Assembly (NCBI GenBank): GCA_003339415.1
Contig: PDHQ01000027.1
Coordinates: 1 to 64,000, forward strand
Source of the DNA: Ophiocordyceps camponoti-saundersi (nom. inval.)
Taxonomy: Eukaryota > Ascomycota > Sordariomycetes > Hypocreales > Ophiocordycipitaceae
Direction: 5' to 3'
Length of the DNA: 64,000 nucleotides
In this document: piece by piece, positions 10,911-20,961 of the stretch
How positions within the stretch are numbered: the first letter of the stretch is position 1
Layout of the letters: each line of letters opens with the position of its first letter
Notes under the pieces: model-generated
Databases searched by the model: none
Seen by the model: only the letters and a program-made list of their open reading frames with translations
What the model was told of the DNA's origin: nothing
Program-made: the position numbers and the translations under genes

Positions 10911-12030
10911 GGCTAATGAGGGCGAGGAAAGAGGAAAGGCGAAGATGATGACGACGATGTGGTTTGGGTGAAGGTTCAAAGGATCTGCTGCTGAAGTGGG
11001 GGCGGGGGAATGGGGAGGCCGGGGGGGGGGAGGGGTGGCGCACCCCTGTCCGCTTTCGGCCCAATAGGTAGACGGCAGCAGCCGACAGCCACGTGAGGGA
11101 CGGCACTCGCTTGTACCTGCCAATACTCGTGTGGGGGCAAGGATACATTGTACGGATAGTGGAGTCACTTTTTATCTGTTGTCCTAGCGAGGCAGCGGGC
11201 GCTAAGGGACGGCAGGGTGATTTGTGTTTTCTGCCGACGCGGTAGTGCACCGCCACACCTGCATTAGCGCCGATCTACCTGGGAAAAAGTACCTCGCTCT
11301 TGCTTCGGCACACTCGGTGGCCGCCGGGTAGGTGCCTTTTTTAGTAGGTAGGTGCCTAGGTAGGTGGACGGGGCTGCTGCTTACTAACATAGTTTCTGGA
11401 AACCAGGCGTGCGGCCGCCGTAGATATCCTGGACGGCGGCGTATAAACATCCATGCACTGAAGGTTGCAATGAATATTAACGTAGTATGTAAGAACGGGT
11501 AGAGAGTACGGATAGGTACCTAGGTAAATAATCCGTAGGCACTGATATAGATATATATGTAGATGTTTTGGAGATATCTGTGCAGGAGCTTCAGGAGGAA
11601 GGTGTACAGGGTACGGATACGTACCTACCTATGTGTGTAAGTATTTACATATATGTGTTAATAGTAAAAATAATAAAGACTCTCAAGGGGGAGCAAAGTC
11701 CCCTGCTGGCTCTGTCTGGCACTGGCACTGGCTCTGGCACTGGCTCCTCCCCCGCCACAGCAGCAGCAGCATCCCGTCTCCCTCCCTCTTCAGGCCCCCA
11801 CCTTTCCTTGGCTTGAGTGGAGAGTTATTTATGACGGACGTCCGTCCGACTTGTCTCATCTGACCGCCCTTTTGGCTGACGGTTGCGCGTGAGAGGATCA
11901 GGGGTTTCACCTTTGTCGAGAGCCGTGGGTGTAAATCCGTATATGTACCTCTTTTCTCTCCTTTATTCATCAAGATGTCAGGTACTTGATGTAGTATACA
12001 TGACGTATGTGCATATCATCTACGTTGCAT

Positions 12031-12050
12031 GTGTGTGTGTGTGTGTGTGT
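12031..12050. repeat. (GT)10 dinucleotide microsatellite
   Basis: A perfect GT run of 20 bp in intergenic DNA. Confidence 0.95.
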
Positions 12051-12737
12051 ACCATCGGTCCATCAGTATATGTATCCGTACGGAGTGTGTACACACACAT
12101 ATATGTAGGTATATATGTCTTCAGTGCCAGTTTGTGATACGTGGCTGGCGACAGACAGAGTAGCCAACTGGAGGTAGAGAGGTAGGTACCTAGGCAGGCA
12201 CCTAGCAGTATACCTAAACATTCAGGTACATATGCCTTCCCGCTGCTTCTGCAAGGATTAATTCTTTTCCTTCTTCTGCTTCGGATATAGCACGGATATC
12301 TTTATAGATACCAGGAACTAACATGAACTGATTTGCCCGGTACGCGTGCGCATGGACAACACAACACAAAATAAGGAGGCACTCGGCAATGAGACGCAAT
12401 TTGCAGGTCGACAGAGGTAGCGATGTATGTGTGTATGTATACCTACTTGTAGTAGTATGCGAGTACGGATACCCCAAGGGCTGATCAGGTAAACAACGGC
12501 ATCGAGTTGGTGGGTTGCAAGGTTTCCTGCTGCTTTTCTTTTTGTCTTTTTTTTTAAAGGAGGCGGCAGATCGGAACAGGATTGTATCCGTAGCCTTGTA
12601 GATAAAGGTACCTACCTAGACGTCAAGGTAGGCATGTAATCCGGACATACATGCTGGTGAAGTTGTGACAGCCCGAACAGGATGGCATCTCTTCCATGCT
12701 TGGAATCGGGCCTTGCCAGCCGTCGCCCACACTTACA

Positions 12738-12792
12738 CATACATACATACATACATACATACATACATACATACATACATACATACATACAT
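12738..12792. repeat. (CATA)n tetranucleotide microsatellite, about 13-14 copies
   Basis: A perfect CATA run of about 55 bp in intergenic DNA; shorter CATACATA pieces occur near 950, 9620, 13410, 34710 and 38560. Confidence 0.95.
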
Positions 12793-13629
12793 GGCTGCAT
12801 GGGTGTTGACTCCTTTACCTTGGGCATACATATGTGTGTATGTATGTACTTGGATTATATCGTTTATTCGTGCAGGGTGTACGGAGTAATTCGTAGGCAT
12901 CATCCATCTGTCAACACATTTTCCTTTATCTTTCCTTTTTTTTCTTCTATAGAGACCCTACTCCTACAACCTACATCCTCATGCTATTGATGTAGGTACC
13001 TAGGTATGGAAAGATGTACGGATAGGTTCTCTCCCCCCCCCTCCTTTCTCTCCATTGGGCCAGACGGGCTGCGGGATTCCTCAACGAAAGTCGCCGCAGC
13101 CCCGCAGTTCCAGAGACAGTAATTAGTACGTACCTAAGGTAAAGGCAGCATGTAACTGCAAGTGTCTGTCTGGTCTTGTCTAGGTGCCGTTTCTTCGCGT
13201 GTGTACATACATATTTATGTACGCCGCGTCTGTCCGCCGCTGCCCACCATGTTCTCTTCTCTCTCTCCCTCTATCTCTTCTCTGTCTGCCTGCCTCACCT
13301 GGAAAGGGAAGTGGGAAGAAAAAATTATGCACCAGGATTTGGAAGAAAGAGGAAAAGAAAAGGGAAAAAAAAAAGGGAAAAAAAAACCAAAAATCAAAAT
13401 ACATTGTACATACATACATAAATAGAGTGAATAAAAGAAAAGCCGTCCGTCTCATGCCCTGCCATGCCATACCTAGGTATTTACCCAGTCAGTCCCTTTT
13501 AACCCCCCCCCGTGTCCCCCAATTGTCCCCCCCCCCCCTCGTTTCTGCTCCGGATTCTGCTACTAAGGCGGGCAGGTAGGAAGAGCCAGACAAGAGGGTA
13601 AGTAATTCATTCTCCCTCCTCGCTTCCGC

Positions 13630-14062
13630 CTATGGTCTTTTATTTCTCCGTCGCCCTCCTTTTTTTCCCCTTTCCCTCTCTCTCTCTTTCTTTCCTTTTC
13701 TTTCTTTTCTTCTCTCTTTCTCCTCTCTCTCCTTTTTTTTCCCGCTCTCTTTCTTCCCAAAGTACCTTTGTAGTGCTCTATCCCTCTCTGGTATCTTTCT
13801 CTTCCTATCTCCTTCCTACTCTCTCTCTCTCCGTCTCCCTTACTTTTTCTCCTCTCTCTCTCTCTGTCTCCTTCTTCCTCCTCTTCTTCTTCCTCCTCTT
13901 CTCCCTTCTCCCCTCTTTATTCTCCTTCTCTGTCTTCTTACCTCTCACCGGCCTGCCTACCTATCCACCCACCTATAACCCCGACCTATAGCCTATATCT
14001 AACAGCCTCCTGCCCTTCCACATCTCTCTCTCCCTCTCTCTCTCCCTCCCCATCATCCCCAT
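13630..14062. repeat. Polypyrimidine tract upstream of HPC2
   Basis: More than 400 bp in which the plus strand is almost entirely C and T (CTCTCT, TTCTTCC and similar). It lies about 520-950 bp before the HPC2 start codon. CT-rich tracts are common in fungal promoters and 5' leaders. This one is exceptionally long. Confidence 0.7.
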
Positions 14063-14578
14063 CTCCCCCCCCCCCCCCACCTCTTCCTTCTGCCCTGTCG
14101 CCTACAATCCCCGGATCGCCCACCAATTGTTTTTTTCCCACCTCCTGCAGCGACGAAGCCTTTTCGTCGCCCTTTTCCTTCTCCTTCCCTGTTACCGCCT
14201 TGTCCGACGTCAGCCTCTAAAACCCCACGGCACACACGCACACAAGTACCTTCCTTAGAAACACAAAGCCAAAGAGCCTCCTCTTCCGGCCCGCCGATGA
14301 ATGAGGCTGTCCGCAATTTGCACCCACCACCAAACGCATCAGCCACTCACGTCGCACGTCACACCTCCCAAAAAAATTTCGCATGGCCCACGTTTGATGC
14401 TATCGTCTGACCGCGTCTGACTATTTCCTTCGTCTTCTTCACCTCCTTCTCTTCATCTCTCATCTCTCCCTTCCCTCGTCTCGCGTCATTCCGACGGCAC
14501 GAGACGAGCGAGAGAGGGAAAGAGAGAGAGAGAGAGAGAGCGATAAAAGCCTAGGGCTGGTGAATTCCCCCGCCAGAC

Positions 14579-16564
14579 ATGGCCACGGCGGCCATCACGT
14601 CACGATACGAATCTTCTACAGGGGAATTATCGTCGCCACCGTCGGGCTCGCTCTCGGAACCGACCTCGCCCTCGGGCCTCAAGTCCATGGATCAAGGAGA
14701 AATCGTCGTCGGTAGCGACCAGCCTCATCCTCCTTCACAACCATCTCAGCCGCCGGGACAAATCACCTTTCAGCAGTATCCGGCCTCTGTCGCCGGCCAG
14801 AGGCCACCCAAGAGATACGACATTATCAACGGTCAGTTGGTCCAGCTCACCGCCGCTGGTGTACCTAGAAAAAAGCCCGGCCGCAAGCCCGGCACCATGG
14901 TCAAACCCAAAGAAGCCACCTCCTCCTCGGAGCCGCCCAAGACTCGCAAGCCGCGGAAACCGAAGGACTCGTCGTCCACCGCGCCACCCGCCCCTCGCAA
15001 GCGCAAGCTCGCGCCCGTCTCCGACCTGGATACTGACGCCGACGCCCCGCGCCCTGCCGCGCCCTCCGCCATGCCGCACCAGATAACCCAGAATCATCAG
15101 CAGCAGCGTCCTGGCTTTTCGCGCGACGCCTCCTATCCCGGTTCCATGCAAAGTATTCTCAACGCCGACCCGCCCGCGAGCTCTTCGTCTACCGTTCCTG
15201 CTCGCCCCATCTACGATCCCATCCGCGGCAATTACGATCCCGTTCGAGAAACCATTACCGCCTTCCAGCCGCCGCCGCCGTCCGCCTCTCCGCGAGCGCC
15301 CACCCAATTGGCCCATCGCTCGCCCTCCATCGCCAGCCTGCTGGAGCCACAGGCCGCCACATCCCCCTCCTCGAAACCGCACCACCTGTCCGCCACACAA
15401 CCGCGGCTACACCCAAACGAGTCGTCGTCGTCCATGCCCACCTCGCCCTCGTATCGCCAGGCCTCCAACTCCGGGCCGACGAAGAAGGAGACTGTCGCAG
15501 AAAGCAACAAGGACACGCCGCCTTCACCTGCGCCGCCGCCGCCACAGCAGCAGCAGCAGCAGCAGCAGTCGCAGCCGCCACAGCCGCCGCAGCCGTCGTC
15601 GCAACCTCCGGCACAGCGTCCCGTCGTCAATCAGGCCAAGTTCACGACAATCTCTAGTGGGCCCGTCCGAAAGGCCGACAAGTCTCACACCGGCGTTTCT
15701 ACTCCCAGGACGGACACTGCCGAGGACCCGTGCCACGATAGCGAGGGGAGGTCTATTCTCGATTTTGGCAAGGCCAAGCCCGGCGAGGAGCTGCAAGTTC
15801 CGACCATCATCCTCAACGTCCCCCTCAAGCTCGGCGAGACCAACAAGTACGTCAACTTTATGCGCATGGCCGAGGAGCGTTATGGATGGGATGCTCTACA
15901 CCCTCGCCTGGCCGCCAACCGGGAACGCAAAGCCCGCATCGCCGCCGCCGCCGCATCTCTCGAAAAGGTTGATTCGGGCCGCGAGACTGGCGACGAGATG
16001 TCGGTCGACCTATCCGATGCCGAGGCGAGCAACCAGGAGAATGGAGGCACGAGCGGCCCTGACGCCCAGGCGAAGCCCAAGAAGAAGCGTACGTTCAAGG
16101 AGGACAAGTACGACGTCGACGACGACTTTGTCGACGACTCGGAGCTACTGTGGGAGGCCCAAGCTGCCGCCAGCAGAGACGGTTTCTTTGTCTATTCGGG
16201 TCCGCTGGTGCCCGAGGTCGAGAGGCCGCCCGCCGGGTATTTGGAGCCCCCCTTGTTCGACTGGTCATCTCCCTTGTTCGGCCTGCTGACTGATTCTTTC
16301 TACAGTGTTGACGGTCAGCCCAAGCGAGGGCGTGGAAGTAGAGGCGGCCGAGGCGGTAGGGGCGCAGCCCGTGGAGCCGGCACAGGACGTGGTGGAGGCC
16401 CTGGCTCTCGAGGCGGCGCCGCTCCCCGCAAGCGGGCTACCAAGTCGGAAAAGCTCCAGCGCGATCGGGAAAAGGCCGAGCTGTCCAAGGCTTCCGCTAC
16501 CGCCAACCCTTACGCGCTTCAGCCCACGACGCCCTCTTTCACCGTCAGCGAGCTCGGGGCCTAA
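14579..16564 (+). CDS. HPC2: HIR histone chaperone complex subunit Hpc2 (ubinuclein family)
   Basis: Two exons (14579-16236, 16306-16564) give 638 residues. Hpc2 belongs to the HIR complex, which deposits histones H3-H4 outside S phase and represses histone genes. The key evidence is the HUN (Hpc2/ubinuclein) domain at about 501-550: an acidic block YDVDDDFVDDSELLWEAQAA followed by SRDGFFVYSGPLVPE, the Hir1-binding segment. Upstream are an AT-hook-like KKPGRKPG (about 97-104), proline-rich and Ser-rich disorder and a poly-Gln run of eight (about 323-330). Downstream is an RG/GRG-rich tail (about 556-590). The 69-bp intron (donor GG|GTATTT, branch CTGAC, acceptor TCTACAG) is a multiple of three without stops, so retention would add 23 residues just after the HUN domain. 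Length is typical of filamentous fungi. Confidence 0.9.
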   Translation: MATAAITSRYESSTGELSSPPSGSLSEPTSPSGLKSMDQGEIVVGSDQPHPPSQPSQPPGQITFQQYPASVAGQRPPKRYDIINGQLVQLTAAGVPRKKPGRKPGTMVKPKEATSSSEPPKTRKPRKPKDSSSTAPPAPRKRKLAPVSDLDTDADAPRPAAPSAMPHQITQNHQQQRPGFSRDASYPGSMQSILNADPPASSSSTVPARPIYDPIRGNYDPVRETITAFQPPPPSASPRAPTQLAHRSPSIASLLEPQAATSPSSKPHHLSATQPRLHPNESSSSMPTSPSYRQASNSGPTKKETVAESNKDTPPSPAPPPPQQQQQQQQSQPPQPPQPSSQPPAQRPVVNQAKFTTISSGPVRKADKSHTGVSTPRTDTAEDPCHDSEGRSILDFGKAKPGEELQVPTIILNVPLKLGETNKYVNFMRMAEERYGWDALHPRLAANRERKARIAAAAASLEKVDSGRETGDEMSVDLSDAEASNQENGGTSGPDAQAKPKKKRTFKEDKYDVDDDFVDDSELLWEAQAAASRDGFFVYSGPLVPEVERPPAGYLEPPLFDWSSPLFGLLTDSFYSVDGQPKRGRGSRGGRGGRGAARGAGTGRGGGPGSRGGAAPRKRATKSEKLQRDREKAELSKASATANPYALQPTTPSFTVSELGA

Positions 16565-18098
16565 GTAGACTTTTGTCTTTGTCGCCCACCACCTTTCTTT
16601 ATATCGGTTTTTCTTTCCGTCGTTCAAGTTCAGACTCTTCTCTCTACATGCAAGGATGACCCGTCTTTGGCAGGGGCTACAGGTACCGGGACACAAAAGT
16701 GACACCACGATACGGGTCACTCGGGAACTGTCACGGCGTTAACGGATTTCCGCCTCACTGTGGGAGACGGTTCTACTTCTTTTCCTCTTACCTTTTTTCT
16801 TACCCGTCGGCGTTACGTTCCGTTGCAACCTGTTGTCTTGTACATTCTTGTTTCTCCTCTCGACGAGAGCAAGAGAGCCACGCTTATTAGTCAAAGGGGT
16901 CTATTTTTCTTTTCTCCTCTTTCCTCTACCATGTTGGAGAGGACCTGGATCGAGTGGGAGTGCAAGGCGAGGAGGGTATGGGTCACATTTGACGCAACGG
17001 CATCACCTATTTCTTTTTTCGTTGTTCATTTGCTGTCTTGTTCTTCTTCGTCGTGGCTGAATGGCAATGAAGACGCGGGGAGTGTTGAAAAAAGAGTCCG
17101 TCATGGACATGCAGAGAGGAAGAGAAGAGAGAGAGGGTGTGTGTGTGTGTGTGTGTATCACAGCGAGACGGTGAGAAAGAGAGTCGGAGCTGAGAGACAG
17201 GGACAAGGCGAACAATGTGTTGGGAGGTTACTGGCTTCAATAGCGTTTATCTTCGAAGCGAGATTCGAGGGATGCAAGTATCGGTGCGAAATGAGAGCGA
17301 CGTGAAATGAGAAGACAGGGAAAGAGAAGAAGACGAAGAAGAGAAAAACTCTTACTCTCTTATCTCTTATCTCTTGGTGCCTTGTTCCTGGGATATCATC
17401 ACGTCTGATGTAATGATGATGATGACGATGATGAGGTGGGCGGCTTTCCATCGACGTCCATCTACGCACCTGCCTACCTGCCTACCAACCTAGACCGTAA
17501 ACATACATGCATGCATGACGAGAATCTCGAGCAAAGCACACGAGAAAGCAGGGTAGATGATCTGTTTACTTGCTTTCCATCCAAGGCTCTCCTTTATATG
17601 AACCTACCTAGGTAGATAGGTAGGTAGGAAGGTATGTAAAGCTGAACGAGACGTTGGTGGCAATGAAGAAACTACCTTACCTAGGTAAGGACATGACCAT
17701 TGACGGCGAATGGGGGCAACGGAGTCGTTTCTATGCATTCATCGGGGGAAAAGGGGGGAGGAAGATGGGAAGATGGGGGAAGAAGACCATAGTAGAAGAA
17801 CAGGAGGAAGAAATGAAAAAGGAGAACAAGGGGGGTGAAGAATCAACGGACGCAGAAGCGGATACCTCTCTCTCCTCCTTTCTTTTCCCCCTTTCTTTCC
17901 CCCCCCCCTACCTTATCCCTATCAAAGACACCAGCTTCTTTCCTCAACCCCATACGAGAAAGAAGTCATTCACCTAAGAAAGACGAAGGAGAAAGAGGAC
18001 AAAAGGGGAAAAAAGGTAACCCGAAGAAAGGGGGGGGGGATTGGGGGAAGAGAAAAACAGAGGAGATATGTATATATATAAAAAAAAGGAGGTAAATT
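16565..18098. other. Convergent spacer between HPC2 and GGA genes
   Basis: No gene recognised. It contains the two 3' UTRs, a GT run (17137-17157), ACCTAGGT/TAGGTAGG clusters near 17460-17690, and purine-rich DNA at 17750-18080. Confidence 0.6.
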
Positions 18099-18358
18099 TC
18101 AAGCAATGGAAAACTCTGGAATCTCACCCGTCTCGGCACGAAGAACCTCCTCAGCCCCGACCCTATAGGCAGCTCGCCAACGCAGCTTGGTAGACTCGAC
18201 GCGTCGGCCCGTCCCGCCGCCGTCTTCGGCGTAAAAGACGTCCACCACCTGCGTCACGCCCCGGAGCTGAGAGGGGGAGAGTGAGCGGCCTGTTTGTGGC
18301 TGGAGCTGGAGTTCGTAGCCCTGATGTCAGGTTAGCATCATCATCCGTTGACCTGTAA

Positions 18359-18395
<37 letters not shown>

Positions 18396-20262
18396 CAGAA
18401 AGAGGGAGATAATAGAGAATAGAGAAGAGACAAGATACAAGATACAAAGAAAAGACGGGCGGCGTACCTTTGTAACGGCCAGCTGGAAATGTAGCTCCGA
18501 AATAGGCTGCGTCGTCTTATTGCTAAAGGAAAACAGAATCCGGATCGCGTTCCCATTCCGCTTAGCCAACATCTCAGTCCGCAGACTCGTATCGTTGACG
18601 AGTAAAGAATACTCTTTCGGCGCCGTCTCCGGCGGCAGCGAAGAGGTAAAGTTCCACTCGTCATCGTCCGCCGCCGCCGCCGCCGCCTTACTCTTCGTCT
18701 CCGGCTGCGCCTGAGCCATCGTTGCTGTCTTCTGCGATGCGGACGCGAAGCTCGAAAAGGGTGTCATCGTCGGCGTCATCGTCGGCGTCATCGTCGGCGT
18801 CTTGAGACTGCCGCCGGCGCTGCTATTTTGCGTCATAGACGAAAGGAGAGCCGGGCCGGGGACGTCTTGCCACTTTGCGTCAGCTTTCTCTTGGCCAGAA
18901 AATGAGACTCGAACTGCTGTTGGCTTACTCTGATTCGCGCCAAAACCGAGGGCAATGTTGCCGCCTTGCCCAAACGTACTACTGTCGCCGCTCAGATCGA
19001 GGCCCAGGAGATCGTTCTCGAGCCCGGTCGGGGCCTGTGAGGTGCCGTTACCGTTGCCGTTACCGTTACCGTTGCTGCTGTCGCCTCCCCCGTTCACATC
19101 GGCATCTAGATCGATGAGAGATAACTCGGCCGCGCCGCCGGTACTCGCCGCCGTCGCCAGCTTGGCGGCTCCCTCGGTGTCGCCCTTCTTCATCAGCTTG
19201 TACCGCTCGACGGTACGATGTATGCTGTCGTTAATCTCGAGCAGCTTGGCAACGGCCTCGTGATCGTCCGACTCTTCTTCACACATCTTCTGTATCTTAG
19301 GATGAGCGCTCTGCAGGGCTGAGGCGAGCTCGCTAAAGACGTCACCCTCCGTCATGCTGTCGCCGGGCTTGAAAGCCTCGAGACGCTCCTCCAGTAACCT
19401 CGCCTTGGCCTGGATCTTGCCAATCTCCTCGGCCGCCTTTGCTCGGTAATCCGTCTTGGATCGGGTGTCGTAACCGGCCATTATTTTCATCAAATGGTTG
19501 GCTTCGCGGAGGTCTTCGGGTGTGCCACGCCGGATGAGCTCCTGTAGCTTGGCCGATTGGGCCTCCTTTTCTTCCTCCTCCATTTCGTCTGCCGACTTGA
19601 GGTTCTAGTGTGGGGGAGCAAGGGGCAGCGGAAAAAGGGGAGGAAGAGGAGAGGGGCAAGAGTCAGCAAGCTTCAGGCGCAGTAGGGGAGCGAGAACCGG
19701 GAAGGGGGAGGAGACTCACGTCGCTGGGATTCAAAACGGCCGCGTCCTCGCGCCGTACTTGAGGGAACACGTAGCCCTTGTAGCTCAACAGACGGTGCAT
19801 GTCGCGGATGAAGCCCAGGTCCTCTTTATACCGGCTCGTATCGCATATCGTCAGACGCCACTCCTCGATGGCCTCGAGAATCTTGGCCTGGACGCAGTTG
19901 GGCCGGATGGGAGGCCTCTCGGGGAACCTTCGGACGAGCTCGTTTAGAAACTCCTTTGTGCTGATTTGCAGGTGAAAGGGATAGCCGCAGTTCTTGACGC
20001 AGTTGTCGAGTAGGTGGAGGGCGAGGAGGGCGACATTCATGTTACGGTTGTTGATGTAACCGACGATGGCGGTGGCGGCCTCACGCGGGGCGCTGCCCTT
20101 TTTACTGTTGATCAGGTCGCATATCTCGAGGTTGAGCGCCAGGTTGGGCTCGTAGTTGTCCGGGCTGCAGGCGGCCGATACGAAGCGCTGAAGCTGCGAA
20201 GGAGTGCGGCCGAAGTCGCTCCAGCGGTCGCGGGCGGCGGCGCGAGCGGACGCGGCCTCCAT
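18099..20262 (-). CDS. GGA-type clathrin adaptor (VHS-GAT-GAE)
   Basis: Three exons (20262-19720, 19604-18468, 18320-18099), both introns phase 0 (115 and 147 bp), encode 633 residues. GGA proteins sit at the trans-Golgi, bind Arf-GTP, ubiquitin and cargo tails, and recruit clathrin for transport to endosomes. The VHS domain occupies about 10-150 (SDFGRTPSQLQRFVSAACSP start, then LLALHLLDNCVKNCG). The GAT domain covers about 190-300 (LQELIRRGTPEDLREANHLM). A disordered hinge carries NGNGNGNG and MTPTMTPTMTP repeats. The GAE ear spans about 505-633, with FTSSLPPE and, in exon 3, GYELQLQPQTGRSLSP and a FSIA end. Exon 3 is too short to stand out alone but restores the ear domain, which supports the model. 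A CT run in intron 2 may serve as its polypyrimidine tract. Confidence 0.9.
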
Positions 20263-20961
20263 GGTGGATCAAGACGCGGGAGCTTCTGAGAACAGAGACG
20301 GAGAGAGAGACAGAGAGAGAGAGAGAGAGGAGAGCTAAACAGCAGTCATGACATGATCGCCGAGCCGATTCGCAGGGTCCAGAGGACGGCTCCGGTCCGC
20401 GTTTCGATGTCGGTCTTCTATTGGATTAGAGAGGAAGGGGGGGGGGGGGGGGGGTTTATTCGACGAGGACACGTCCGTCCTGGAAGGCGTCGTGATGCGG
20501 GCGTCAAACGGAAGAAGCCGTCCTGTTCAAGGCGGGCCGCCGCGGACAGCCGGACCAAACTCGGTTAAATACCGGCGACGAAGAAGGCGGGAGGAGAGAG
20601 GCAAGAGGAAGTAGGAGAAGAAGTCGTGACGAGAGGAGAAGTGCGTAAAGAGGAAAGCAAGGATAAATGACACTGGTTTATTAGTAAGAGCGCAGTGAGA
20701 AAATGTATCTGTGACTGACGGGGGGGAGCCTGAAGGGGAAAGACGGAGAAAAAGCAACGAAATCAAGGAAGAAGAGCTACGGTCACTGTTGGACGACATC
20801 GTCTGCAAACCGGAAGCGGCTCATCGATTCTCCGCCTCCGACCTCACCTCCGACCTCACCTCCGACCTCACCTCCGACTCTCACGTCTTCTCCTCCAACA
20901 ACTTGATCATCATCAAGATACCTCCTAAAATCCTCACAAGAAAGACGCCTCTTTCCATCCA
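20263..20961. promoter_or_regulatory. Divergent promoter region, GGA and TSR3
   Basis: The two genes are read away from each other, so both promoters must lie in these 0.7 kb. It contains GA runs near 20300-20335, an 18-bp poly-G tract (20437-20454) and a 12-bp tandem repeat at 20835-20878. Confidence 0.6.
20835..20878. repeat. 12-bp tandem repeat, 3.7 copies
   Basis: CCTCCGACCTCA is repeated three times exactly plus a partial copy. It lies 84-127 bp before the TSR3 start codon. Confidence 0.9.

Larger units (their letters stand above)
10911..14578. other. Long repeat-rich spacer with the HPC2 leader
   Basis: About 3.7 kb with no convincing gene. It holds many ACCTAGGT blocks (for example near 11350, 11518, 12188, 12607, 12989, 13470), many ATCCGTA/TACGGAT motifs (for example 11147, 11500, 11932, 12066, 12462, 13012), a TGGCAC hexamer run (11716-11748), (GT)10 and (ACAT)n microsatellites. 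From about 13.63 kb a polypyrimidine stretch leads to HPC2. A GA run at about 14518-14540 lies just before the HPC2 ATG. Confidence 0.6.

Noticed and set aside
13632..13991. 119-codon Ser/Leu/Phe-rich frame resembling a multi-pass membrane protein
   Set aside because: Translation of the polypyrimidine tract upstream of HPC2.
20835..20878. Regular 12-bp repeats as a CRISPR-like array
   Set aside because: Copies are directly adjacent without spacers; a simple minisatellite in a eukaryotic promoter.
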